NCBI GenBank assembly: GCA_944385795.1
Contig: CALWYP010000107.1
Coordinates: 1 to 53,493, forward strand
DNA: 53,493 nt
From: an uncultured Oscillospiraceae bacterium
GTDB taxonomy: Bacteria; Bacillota; Clostridia; Oscillospirales; Oscillospiraceae
Direction: 5' to 3'
The translations under genes were made by a program, and so were the position numbers. The notes under the pieces are model-generated. The model was given only the letters and a program-made list of their open reading frames with translations. It made no database searches and was not told the origin of the DNA. This document shows, piece by piece, positions 24,303-31,592 of the stretch; position 1 is the stretch's first letter, and the number at the start of each line of letters is the position of its first letter.

Positions 24303-25100
24303 TTAGGCGCCGAGCAGCACGCGGTCGGTGAGGAGGTCCTCGCCGGCGGCCATGGAGAAGCGGGCGAGCAGGCTGTCGACGGTGAGGCGCTTTTTCTCCT
24401 CGCCGGAGATGTCGAGGACAATGCGGCCCTCGCTCATCATGATGAGCCGGTTGCCGTGCTCTATGGCGTCGCGCATGTTGTGGGTGACCATGAGGGTGGT
24501 GAGGTGGTTCTCTTCAACTATCTCGTCGCTGAGCTCGAGGACGCGCGCGGCGGTGGCGGGGTCGAGCGCGGCGGTGTGCTCGTCGAGGAGCAGGAGCCTG
24601 TGCTGCACCATGCTCGCCATGAGCAGGGTGAGGGCCTGGCGCTGGCCGCCGGAGAGCAGGCCGGCGCGGGAGGTCATGCGGTCCTCAAGGCCGAGGCCCA
24701 GCCGGGCGAGCTGGTCGCGGAAGCGCTCGCGCTCGCTCTTCCTTATGCCGGGGGCGAGGGTGCGCCGCCTGCCGCGGCGGGCGGCGAGGGCCCGGTTCTC
24801 CTCGATCGTCATTGTGGGCGCGGTGCCCATCATGGGGTCCTGGAAGACGCGGCCGATGCTGCCGGCGCGCTTGTGCTCGCTCTTGCGGGTGATATTCTCG
24901 CCGTCTATGCTTATGCTGCCGCAGTCAACGTCGAAGACGCCGGCTATGGCGTTGAGCATGGTGCTCTTGCCCGCGCCGTTGCCGCCTATAACGGTGACGA
25001 AGTCGCCGTCGTTGAGGCGCAGATCGACGCTGCGCAGGGCCGTCTTGGCGTTGATAGTGCCGGGGTTGAAGGTCTTGCAGACGTTTTTGAGTTCAAGCAT
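24303..25100 (-). CDS. ABC importer ATP-binding protein (TrpZ-type)
   Basis: A 265-aa ABC ATPase energising the importer: Walker A GGNGAGKST near residue 38, a Q-loop in RVFQDPMMGT, signature LSGGQRQAL, Walker B LLLLDEHTAALDP and the switch His in VTHNM. The start at 25100 overlaps the permease stop by 8 bases and has AAGGAGG just upstream; a longer in-frame extension would overlap the permease and has no ribosome site. It pairs with the single permease, so the transporter probably uses homodimers of each. Confidence 0.9.
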   Translation of the reverse strand: MLELKNVCKTFNPGTINAKTALRSVDLRLNDGDFVTVIGGNGAGKSTMLNAIAGVFDVDCGSISIDGENITRKSEHKRAGSIGRVFQDPMMGTAPTMTIEENRALAARRGRRRTLAPGIRKSERERFRDQLARLGLGLEDRMTSRAGLLSGGQRQALTLLMASMVQHRLLLLDEHTAALDPATAARVLELSDEIVEENHLTTLMVTHNMRDAIEHGNRLIMMSEGRIVLDISGEEKKRLTVDSLLARFSMAAGEDLLTDRVLLGA

Positions 25101-26058
25101 TGTTCTTTTCCTCCTTGCTGGCGGCGCGTCTGGCCGCGGCGGCTGCGGCTTTGCCCTTCCAGTACGGTATGGCCAGGAAGAGCGCAACTATGAGCGCGGT
25201 GAAGAGTTTGAGGTCGTTCGTGCCCAGGCCGAGCCGGAGCACAATCTGGATAACGAAGTAGTAGGCTATCGCGCCGACCGTGCAGCCGATCAGCCCGGTC
25301 AGCACCCTGCCCTTGTTGCGCAGGAGCACTTCGCCGATTATCACGGCGGCGAGGCCGATCACTATAGCGCCGCGGCCCATGTCCACGGAGCTGCTGCCCT
25401 GGTACTGGGCGAGCAGGCCGCCGGCCAGGCCGACCATGCCGTTTGAAATCATTAAGCCTACGACGGTGGCGCTCGCCGTGTTTATGCCCTGGGCCCTGGC
25501 CATCTGCCTGTTCGCGCCCGTGGCGCGCAGGGCGCTGCCGTGCTCGGTGTTGAAGTACCAGCACAGCAGGGCTACAACCACGACGGTGATGGGTATCATT
25601 ATAACGATGGGGTTCTGAAGTATGTTCTCCGCGAAGTCGCGCACATAGCGGCTGGAATGTATCAGCGTGAATTTGTCCACGCTTATGGCCAGGGTGGCCT
25701 GGGTCCCGGCGCTGGTGCCCCAGCCCATTATCCGGAGGTTGATTGAATAGAGGGCAAGCTGTGTCAGGATACCTGCCAGTATCGCGGGTATGCCGCACTT
25801 TGTGTGGAAGAGGCCGGTGACCAGGCCGGCTACCATCCCGGCGAGCATGGCGATAAGCGTTGCGAGCCAGACGTTTACCCCGTTGAGCGTGAGCAGGACG
25901 CAGACCGCGCCGCCGAGGCCCAGCGTGCCGTCGACCGTGAGGTCGGCAATGTCCAGCACGCGGAAGGTTATATACACGCCCATGGCCATCAGGCCCCAGA
26001 TAAGCCCCTGTCCGGCGACGCCCGGCAGGGAATTGATTAGCGATTGCAGGAAATCCAT
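25093..26058 (-). CDS. ABC importer permease (TrpY-type, BPD_transp_2)
   Basis: A 321-aa integral membrane protein with eight to nine hydrophobic helices and the branched-chain-type permease segments RVLDIADLTVDGTLGLGG, GIPAILAGILTQLALYSIN and RATGANRQMARAQGI (the coupling loop before ISNGMVGLAGGLLAQYQG). It ends in a basic Ala-rich tail. It lies between the first binding-protein gene and the ATPase gene. Family members act with PF04392 binding proteins. Confidence 0.9.
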   Translation of the reverse strand: MDFLQSLINSLPGVAGQGLIWGLMAMGVYITFRVLDIADLTVDGTLGLGGAVCVLLTLNGVNVWLATLIAMLAGMVAGLVTGLFHTKCGIPAILAGILTQLALYSINLRIMGWGTSAGTQATLAISVDKFTLIHSSRYVRDFAENILQNPIVIMIPITVVVVALLCWYFNTEHGSALRATGANRQMARAQGINTASATVVGLMISNGMVGLAGGLLAQYQGSSSVDMGRGAIVIGLAAVIIGEVLLRNKGRVLTGLIGCTVGAIAYYFVIQIVLRLGLGTNDLKLFTALIVALFLAIPYWKGKAAAAAARRAASKEEKNNA

Positions 26059-26088
26059 CAGTTATTAGTCCTCTTTTCCCGCCCAACG

Positions 26089-26108
26089 GGGGAGGCCTCA
26101 GCCTCCCC
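26089..26108 (-). repeat. Intercistronic hairpin after the first binding-protein gene
   Basis: A perfect 8-bp stem (GGGGAGGC/GCCTCCCC) with a 4-base loop between binding-protein and permease genes and no U tract. Such hairpins often stabilise the upstream mRNA segment so that binding protein exceeds membrane components. Confidence 0.6.
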
Positions 26109-26133
26109 TGGGCGTATGGGTTGTGGTGATTGT

Positions 26134-27156
26134 TCAGGCGATGGGCTCGTAGCCCTCGGGAATCGTGATGCCCAGCGCCTCGCAGTTGGCGGCGTTGTAC
26201 ATCTTGGTGACGGTCTCGTCGTAGCCTATGGCCATCTCGCTGACGTCGGCCTCGCCGGTCAGGATCTGCACGGCCATCTCGCCGGTGATCTGGCCCAGCT
26301 CGTAGTAGTCGATCGAGAGGGTGGCGACGCCGCAGCCGGAGCAGATGCCGCTCTCGCCGGCGATTACGGGGACGCCCGCGGCGAGGACTACGTTGGCTAT
26401 GGCCTCGGTGTTGTTGGCGGCGGTGTTGTCGGTCGGGATGTAGATGACGTCGGAGTTGTCGCAGGCGGTCTGGGTTATGGACGCGAGGTCGTTGGCGTCG
26501 GTGAAGGCGTAGATCTCGGTGGCGTAGCCGAGGGCCTCGAGCTCGGCCTGGACGACTTCAACCTGGTAGACGCTGTTCGCCTCGGCGGAGCAGTAGAGCA
26601 GGCCGACGGTCCCGGCGTCGGGGAAGAGCTCCTTGACCATCGCGGCCTGCTGGTCGAGCGGGGCGAGGTCGCTGGTGCCGGAGATGTTGCTGCCGAGCAC
26701 CTCGACCATGGTGTCGTCCTGGCCGAGAGCGATGGCGTAGTTGGTGACCGCGGTGCCGAGCACGGGGATCTCGGCGGTGGCGGAGGCGGCGGCCTGGAGG
26801 GCGCCGGTGGCGTTGGCGAGGATGAGGTCCACGCCCTCGGAGACGTAGCCGTCTATTATCGTGACGCAGTTGGGCTGCTCGCCGCCGGCGTTGTTGTTCT
26901 TGATCTCGACGTCGTCGCCGAGCGCCTCGGTCAGGGTGTCGATGAAGCCCTGGGTGGCGGCGTCGAGCGCGGTGTGCGGGGCGAGCTGGCAGATGCCGAC
27001 GGTGTACTTGGCGCCGGCGGCTTCCCCGGCGGGGGCGGTTTCCTCAGCGCCGGCGGGCTCCGTGGCGGGGGCGGTCTCTTCGGTCCCGGCTTCGCCGCAG
27101 GCGGCCAGTGCGAGGACCATCATAAGCGCAAGGACTATGCAAAGCAGTTTCTTCAT
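26134..27156 (-). CDS. TrpX-type ABC importer substrate-binding lipoprotein (first copy)
   Basis: A 340-aa binding lipoprotein: signal peptide with lipobox LAAC, an Ala/Glu/Pro/Thr-rich linker (about residues 22-48), then the PF04392 domain with TVGICQLAPHTALDAATQG, CVTIIDGYVSEGVDLILAN, GTAVTNYAIAL and DVIYIPTDNTAANNTEAI. It is the first structural gene of the importer operon, 120 bases downstream of a Phe/Tyr-rich leader peptide and its terminator. The family includes TrpX, predicted to bind tryptophan. The leader suggests phenylalanine or tyrosine here. The ATG at 27156 follows GGGAG and is preferred to 27174. Confidence 0.9.
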   Translation of the reverse strand: MKKLLCIVLALMMVLALAACGEAGTEETAPATEPAGAEETAPAGEAAGAKYTVGICQLAPHTALDAATQGFIDTLTEALGDDVEIKNNNAGGEQPNCVTIIDGYVSEGVDLILANATGALQAAASATAEIPVLGTAVTNYAIALGQDDTMVEVLGSNISGTSDLAPLDQQAAMVKELFPDAGTVGLLYCSAEANSVYQVEVVQAELEALGYATEIYAFTDANDLASITQTACDNSDVIYIPTDNTAANNTEAIANVVLAAGVPVIAGESGICSGCGVATLSIDYYELGQITGEMAVQILTGEADVSEMAIGYDETVTKMYNAANCEALGITIPEGYEPIA

Positions 27157-27224
27157 CTTTTTTCTCCCTTTCATTTTTCGTTTTGCCCTTTTCCTCCGAA
27201 GCGTTCTCAAACGCCCCGTGCAAC

Positions 27225-27257
27225 AAAAAAACGGCCCCGCCTTTCAAGGCAGGGCCG
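27225..27257 (-). terminator. Attenuator terminator in the aromatic importer leader
   Basis: On the minus strand CGGCCCTGCCTT pairs with AAGGCGGGGCCG (one G-U pair) and is followed by seven T residues (27225-27231). It lies between the leader peptide stop (27277) and the first binding-protein start (27156), as expected for a conditional terminator. Confidence 0.85.
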
Positions 27258-27276
27258 TCGTTGCTGGTTTAAACGC

Positions 27277-27435
27277 TCAGCAGGCCGCTTGTCTTGTCAG
27301 GCTTCTCTGGAATGTCTGGTAAAAAAAGTAAAAGTAAAAATAGACAAAGCCAAAGAAGCCCGCAAAGGAATTGCGAGCCTGGGCGCAGAGGGAGACGGAG
27401 AGCATATTGCTGCGTACAGTGACGTTGCTGGCCAT
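27277..27435 (-). CDS. Phe/Tyr-rich leader peptide
   Basis: A 52-codon frame with a near-ideal ribosome site (GGAAAGGAG, about 8 bases from the ATG). Within residues 24-42, nine Phe and four Tyr make up 13 of 19 residues; the densest part is YFYFYFFY (32-39). The peptide is not an obvious signal or toxin and ends 20 bases before an intrinsic terminator that precedes an aromatic-type ABC importer. By analogy with the pheL and trp leaders of enterobacteria, ribosome stalling on Phe/Tyr codons should prevent the terminator. The competing antiterminator fold is not clear by eye. The alternative is a small membrane peptide. Confidence 0.72.
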   Translation of the reverse strand: MASNVTVRSNMLSVSLCAQARNSFAGFFGFVYFYFYFFYQTFQRSLTRQAAC

Positions 27436-27477
27436 GCTTTCAATCTCCTTTCCGGCTTGCGCCGAGTTCTTGCAACT

Positions 27478-27506
27478 AAAATAACGCTTTGTGGTGCAAA
27501 AGTCAA
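27478..27506 (-). promoter_or_regulatory. Promoter of the leader peptide and importer operon
   Basis: On the minus strand TTGACT (27501-27506), 17-bp spacer, TATTTT (27478-27483). The predicted start near 27471 leaves about 35 bases before the leader ATG, a typical attenuator layout. Confidence 0.75.
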
Positions 27507-27625
27507 CGCGGAATAATTCACAATATCCGTCCGGGGCCGGGCGCATTATTCTACTCTATGCACAACATAGCGCCTGCCTTACGTTGAAAACCGCCGCGCA
27601 GTGAGCCCAGACGCCGTCCTCGCTC

Positions 27626-27654
27626 TTGACGGGAGGGGCCGCAGGCATTAGAAT
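27626..27654 (+). promoter_or_regulatory. Promoter of xpaC-telA-lemA-TPM operon
   Basis: TTGACG (27626-27631), 17-bp spacer, TAGAAT (27649-27654). Nothing else recognisable lies in 27507-27625. Confidence 0.65.
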
Positions 27655-27692
27655 AAACCATGTATAGCATAAGCATCCGGGGAGGGTGTAAT

Positions 27693-28406
27693 TTGAAACG
27701 CAAGGCAAAGAGATACTCGTGGGCGAAGGTGCTGCCCATATATATATTTGTGCTGGCCTGGCTTGTCTGCGCATTTATATTCCCCATGTATAAGATGTGG
27801 GGCCTTGCGGCGAGCCTGCTCGTCTCGGCACTGTGCTGCGGCGCCGCGGCGGCGCTGCTTCCGCGGTATATAAAGGAGCCGGAGCCGGAGCCCGAGCCGG
27901 AGAAGAGGGCGGAGCCCGCCGCGAAGCCCCTTGACCCGGAGACGGCGGCGGTGGTCGAGGAGGGGCGCGCGGCCATAAAGGAAATGGGCCGGCTCTACGC
28001 CTCCATACAGTCCGGCGAGGTGCGCAGCCGCATAAACGAGCTCATGCGCATTTCGGACAAGATAGTCCAGGACGCCGCCGACGACCCGTCCGACGTGCCG
28101 GAGATACGCCGCTTCCTCGACTACTACCTGCCCACGGTCATAAAGCTGCTGCACGCCTACGACCGCATGAGCGGGCAGGGCATTGACGGCGACAACCTCA
28201 GCAGGGGCATGAGCAGCATAGAGGAAATGCTGGATACGGCCGTCGACGCCTTCAAGAAGCAGCTCGACGGGCTGTTTGAGGACCAGGCCCTGGACATCGA
28301 GACCGACATAGAGGTCATGAACCGTATGCTCGAACGCGAAGGCCTTACTGGCGAGGACGGGCAGGACACTATAATAAAGGCGGCCCGTTCGGGGCAGAAC
28401 CAGTAA
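27693..28406 (+). CDS. xpaC: XpaC-family membrane protein (PF10112)
   Basis: A 237-aa protein with two N-terminal transmembrane helices (about residues 14-56), a Pro/Glu repeat linker (EPEPEPEPEK) and a helical cytoplasmic domain of the 5-bromo-4-chloroindolyl phosphate hydrolysis family, including RFLDYYLPTVIKLLHAYDRM. The TTG at 27693 is chosen because GGGGAGGG ends 8 bases upstream; an in-frame ATG at 27660 has no ribosome site and would lie at the predicted transcription start. XpaC genes are commonly beside telA, as here. The enzymatic role suggested by the name is doubtful. Confidence 0.85.
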   Translation: MKRKAKRYSWAKVLPIYIFVLAWLVCAFIFPMYKMWGLAASLLVSALCCGAAAALLPRYIKEPEPEPEPEKRAEPAAKPLDPETAAVVEEGRAAIKEMGRLYASIQSGEVRSRINELMRISDKIVQDAADDPSDVPEIRRFLDYYLPTVIKLLHAYDRMSGQGIDGDNLSRGMSSIEEMLDTAVDAFKKQLDGLFEDQALDIETDIEVMNRMLEREGLTGEDGQDTIIKAARSGQNQ

Positions 28407-28429
28407 ATTACCTGAAAGGATAAGATAGC

Positions 28430-29577
28430 ATGGACGAGAACAAGGAATTCATACCCTCCCTCACCCTTGACCCCAACGCCGCGGCCGTCCAGGCGGCCCC
28501 GGCCCCGGCCGCCCCCCCCAGCAGGAGGCGCCCGCCGAGAAGCTGGAGTTCGAGCGCCTCTCCAGCGCCGAACAGGCGGCGGTCAAGCAGTTTGCCGGTC
28601 AGATCGACGTCACCAACTCCGAGCAGATACTCAACTACGGCTCGGCGGCGCAGAAGAACATAGCGGACTTTTCCGGCGCCGCGCTGGGCAGCGTGCGCAC
28701 GAAGGACATGGGCGCCATAGGCGGCGAGCTCTCCGACCTTGTGGTCGAGCTCCAGGGCCTGGACTTCGACGAGAGCGAAAAGAAGGGCTTCCTGGGCTTT
28801 TTCAAGAAGCAGCGCCAGAGCATAGCCGCGCTCAAGGCCAGGTACGACAAGGCCGAGGACAATGTAGACAAGATAACCGCCGAGCTCGAGAAGCACGAGG
28901 TGGCGCTGATGAAGGATATCGCCATGCTCGACAAGATGTACGAGAAGAACCAGCAGTATTACAAGGAGCTGACCATGTACATCCTGGCCGGCAAGCTCAA
29001 GTGCAGGGAACTGCGCGAGACCGAGCTGCCAAAGCTCCAGGCCAAGGCCCAGGAGACGGGCAGCGCCGAGGACGCCCAGGCGGCCAACGACTTCGCCAAC
29101 ATGATAGGCCGCTTTGAGAAGAAGCTCTACGACCTGGAGCTGACGCGCACCATAAGCGTGCAGATGGCCCCCCAGATACGCATGATACAGTCGAACGACT
29201 CCGTCATGGCCGAGAAGATACGCTCCAGCATCGTCAACACAATCCCGCTCTGGAAGAGCCAGATGGTCATGGCCCTCACGCTGCACCACAGCCAGCAGGC
29301 GATGGAGGCGCAGAGGAGCGTCAACGACGTCACCAACCGCCTGCTGCAGCAGAACGCCGAGAAGCTGCACCAGGGCTCCGCCGAAATTGCGCGCGAGAGC
29401 GAGCGGGGCATAGTGGACATAGAGACGCTGAAAAAGACGAACCAGGAGCTCATAAGCACGCTCGAAGAGGTTCGGCAGATCCAGGCCGACGGCGCGGCGA
29501 AGCGCGCCGAGGCCGAGCTCGAGCTCGGGCGCATAGAGGGCGAGCTCAAACAGAAGCTGCTGGAGCTGAGGGGCTGA
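28430..29577 (+). pseudogene. telA: telA toxic-anion resistance gene, frameshifted at a C8 run
   Basis: TelA-family helical protein. The ATG at 28430 opens the correct N-terminus (MDENKEFIPSLTLD), but reading is thrown out of frame at the eight-C run 28512-28519. From there the correct family sequence (QQEAPAEKLEFERLSS onward) continues in another frame to the stop at 29577. One additional C would give an uninterrupted protein of about 382 aa, the usual family length. The lesion could be a real mutation, a phase-variable tract or a sequencing error. Downstream of it the frame is intact, with the conserved YFK-like helices and the MAPQIRMIQ and IPLWKSQMVMALTLHHSQ motifs. An internal ATG at 28693 would give only a truncated protein. 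Confidence 0.85.
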
Positions 29578-29578
29578 G

Positions 29579-30127
29579 ATGAATTTCTTTAAAAAACCCG
29601 TGGGCGCGGTCATCTGCGCCGTAATACTCTGCGCCGGCATACTCATATTCAATACGCAGAGCAAGCTGGGCGGGGAGATAAGCGCCGTCGAGGACGAATT
29701 CTTTGAGAACGCAGACGGCCAGAGGAGCATATACTCCCGGCTCCAGGAGAAGATACAGGCGGCGAACGGCCTCTGGACCGTGCTCGTGAACTATGACGAG
29801 GCCGCGGCAAGAGACCTGGAGTACGAGCGCGATTACCTCGTCTGGGCCTGCGAAGACGCGCATATAAGCTCAATGAAGTACGCGAACGACGACCTGAACG
29901 ACGAATTCGCCCGCGTCGTCCGCCTGCTGGACACATATGAGCTTACGGACAGGGAGCAGGAGCTTGTCAATGAGTACGAGACCAACTTTAACGGCGCCCA
30001 GAAGATGATAGACGAAAACGGCTATAACAGCTCGGTGCTGGAGTTCATGCGTTCGACCTATAACAAGTTCCCCACGCGCGCCCTGGCCGAGTTCGCGGGC
30101 GTATACCCGCCGGAGACCTTCAACTGA
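29579..30127 (+). CDS. LemA-family protein
   Basis: A 182-aa protein with one N-terminal membrane helix (about residues 8-25) and a LemA-like helical bundle: RSIYSRLQEKIQAANGLWTVL, then NDEFARVV and a C-terminal YNKFPTRALAEFAGVYPPETF, which matches the LemA ending. Compared with the 190-aa family it is typical in length. The start is one base after the telA stop. LemA genes are regularly followed by TPM-domain genes, as here. Function is unknown; membrane-stress roles have been suggested for the pair. Confidence 0.85.
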   Translation: MNFFKKPVGAVICAVILCAGILIFNTQSKLGGEISAVEDEFFENADGQRSIYSRLQEKIQAANGLWTVLVNYDEAAARDLEYERDYLVWACEDAHISSMKYANDDLNDEFARVVRLLDTYELTDREQELVNEYETNFNGAQKMIDENGYNSSVLEFMRSTYNKFPTRALAEFAGVYPPETFN

Positions 30128-30128
30128 T

Positions 30129-30971
30129 ATGAAAAAAACGCTTTGCGCGGTGTTCGCGCTCATATTTGCCCTTGCGCTCAGCCCGGCCGCCCTCGCGCTG
30201 GACGTTATAGAGCCGGGGCCGGACTTCTATGTCACGGACAACGCCGGGACGCTCTCGGCGGATACAAAGGAACTCATCCTGGACGCCTCGGGCCCGCTGG
30301 AGCGCGATTGCGAGGGGGCTCAGATCTGCGTCGTCACGATCAACTACCTGCCCCAGGGCGTGGACAGCGAGCAGTATTCCTGGCTGCTCATGAACGAGTG
30401 GGGCGTGGGCGGAAAGGACGCCAATAACGGCATGTTATTGCTGCACGTCGTCAGGGAGGACCGGGGCTGGCTCGCGCTGGGCGCGGGGCTCGCAAGCCGC
30501 GTCTCCACGGACGACGTCAACGCCCTGCTGGACGAGTATTTCTGGCCGTATTCCGACGCCGGCGAGTACGACGAGGCCGTCGCCTCGCTCTTCCCGCACC
30601 TCATAGACGTCTATGAGGGCGTCTACGGCGTCGACCTCTACGGCGGCAGCTCGGACGGGGTACAGCCCCTGCCCGGCGGCCAGGGCATGGCCCATGTCGC
30701 CGTCTTCGCCGTCTTCGTCGTGCTGTTCTTTGTGCTTGTGCTGCTGGTTTTCGCCGGCGCCGGGAGCTACCGGAGGCGGCGGTACGGCGGCGTGCCAATG
30801 TTCTTCTTCTGCGGCGGGCCGCGCGGCCCGCGGCCGCCCAGGGGCCCGCGGCCGCCGTTCGGCGGCGGCGGCGGCTTCCACGGCGGCGGCGGAGGCTTCG
30901 GCGGAGGCGGCTTCCACGGCGGAGGCTTCGGAGGAGGCGGCTTCGCCGGAGGCGGGGGCGGCAGAAGGTGA
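30129..30971 (+). CDS. TPM-domain membrane protein (YgcG-like)
   Basis: A 280-aa protein with a signal peptide (residues 1-23, cut after ALA), an extracytoplasmic TPM domain (about 30-165: FYVTDNAGTLS..., NNGMLLLHVVREDRGWLALG) and one transmembrane helix (about 195-215). The C-terminus is extremely Gly-rich with GGGG-F/H repeats. The TPM domain has been linked to photosystem II repair in plants and to membrane proteins of unknown role in bacteria. It starts 1 base after the lemA stop and ends the operon. Confidence 0.88.
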   Translation: MKKTLCAVFALIFALALSPAALALDVIEPGPDFYVTDNAGTLSADTKELILDASGPLERDCEGAQICVVTINYLPQGVDSEQYSWLLMNEWGVGGKDANNGMLLLHVVREDRGWLALGAGLASRVSTDDVNALLDEYFWPYSDAGEYDEAVASLFPHLIDVYEGVYGVDLYGGSSDGVQPLPGGQGMAHVAVFAVFVVLFFVLVLLVFAGAGSYRRRRYGGVPMFFFCGGPRGPRPPRGPRPPFGGGGGFHGGGGGFGGGGFHGGGFGGGGFAGGGGGRR

Positions 30972-30995
30972 GCCGCCCGCGGCAGTAAACAAACA

Positions 30996-31024
30996 GGCCG
31001 CCCGTCAACCGGCGGGCGGCCTTT
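30996..31024. terminator. Bidirectional terminator between TPM gene and hypA
   Basis: A 9-bp stem (30996-31004 / 31013-31021) followed by TTT on the plus strand and by TGTTTGTTT on the minus strand. It serves both convergent transcripts. Confidence 0.75.
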
Positions 31025-31042
31025 CCATGCCCTGGCGCGAGG

Positions 31043-31384
31043 CTAGGGCACTACTATTTCCTTGATTACGAAGTCGCGGCCGCTGATAATTTCCGCGTCG
31101 CGCTTTCCACAGCGCGGGCAGTAGCCCTCGTTCTTTACAATGGGGAAGACGCGCTTGCAGTTCCGGCAGACCCCGCGGCCCTCCACCGTCTCTATGCAGA
31201 GCTCGGTGCGCTCAAAGCGCGTGCCGCGTGCGACGAGGGGGTATAGCTCCTCCACATACTGCGGAATGACCATGGAGAGCTCGCCTATCTCCAGCACTAT
31301 GCTCACGACCTCGTCAATATTGTTCTCCCTGGCGAAGCCCTCCACCGTGCGGAGGACCTGCCTAACGACGCCTATCTCGTGCAT
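31043..31384 (-). CDS. hypA: HypA-like nickel metallochaperone
   Basis: A 113-aa HypA: the N-terminal nickel-binding MHE tripeptide is intact, and a zinc site of two CxxC pairs (CRNC and CPRC, about residues 73-92) is present. HypA passes Ni2+ to hydrogenase or urease with HypB. No hypB or hydrogenase genes are adjacent. The gene stands alone with its own promoter. Together with larEBC it shows that this organism handles nickel, but the target enzyme is not in the window. Confidence 0.9.
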   Translation of the reverse strand: MHEIGVVRQVLRTVEGFARENNIDEVVSIVLEIGELSMVIPQYVEELYPLVARGTRFERTELCIETVEGRGVCRNCKRVFPIVKNEGYCPRCGKRDAEIISGRDFVIKEIVVP

Positions 31385-31407
31385 GTCCGCGCCTCCCTTC
31401 GCCGAAT

Positions 31408-31436
31408 ATCATAGCACGCGGGGGCGCGTTGGTCAA
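31408..31436 (-). promoter_or_regulatory. Promoter of hypA
   Basis: On the minus strand TTGACC (31431-31436), 17-bp spacer, TATGAT (31408-31413). Confidence 0.7.
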
Positions 31437-31521
31437 TGCCGCCGAAAATCCAAGCTGGTTAGACCACGTCCATCTGGTATTATGTACAAAAGCGGCCGCT
31501 CCTGTTATACGAAGCTGTTAA

Positions 31522-31550
31522 TTGAATAACGTTAGCGTCTCGTCTATAAT
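31522..31550 (+). promoter_or_regulatory. Promoter of the FAD/Fe-S oxidoreductase gene
   Basis: TTGAAT (31522-31527), 17-bp spacer, perfect TATAAT (31545-31550). Confidence 0.8.
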
Positions 31551-31592
31551 TGTTACAGTATACCCGATTTTGCGTTTACGGGAGGGAAAACC

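Noticed and set aside
27210-27560. T-box leader upstream of the aromatic importer
   Set aside because: No T-box consensus or specifier-loop arrangement is visible; the coding Phe/Tyr leader with ribosome site explains the region better.
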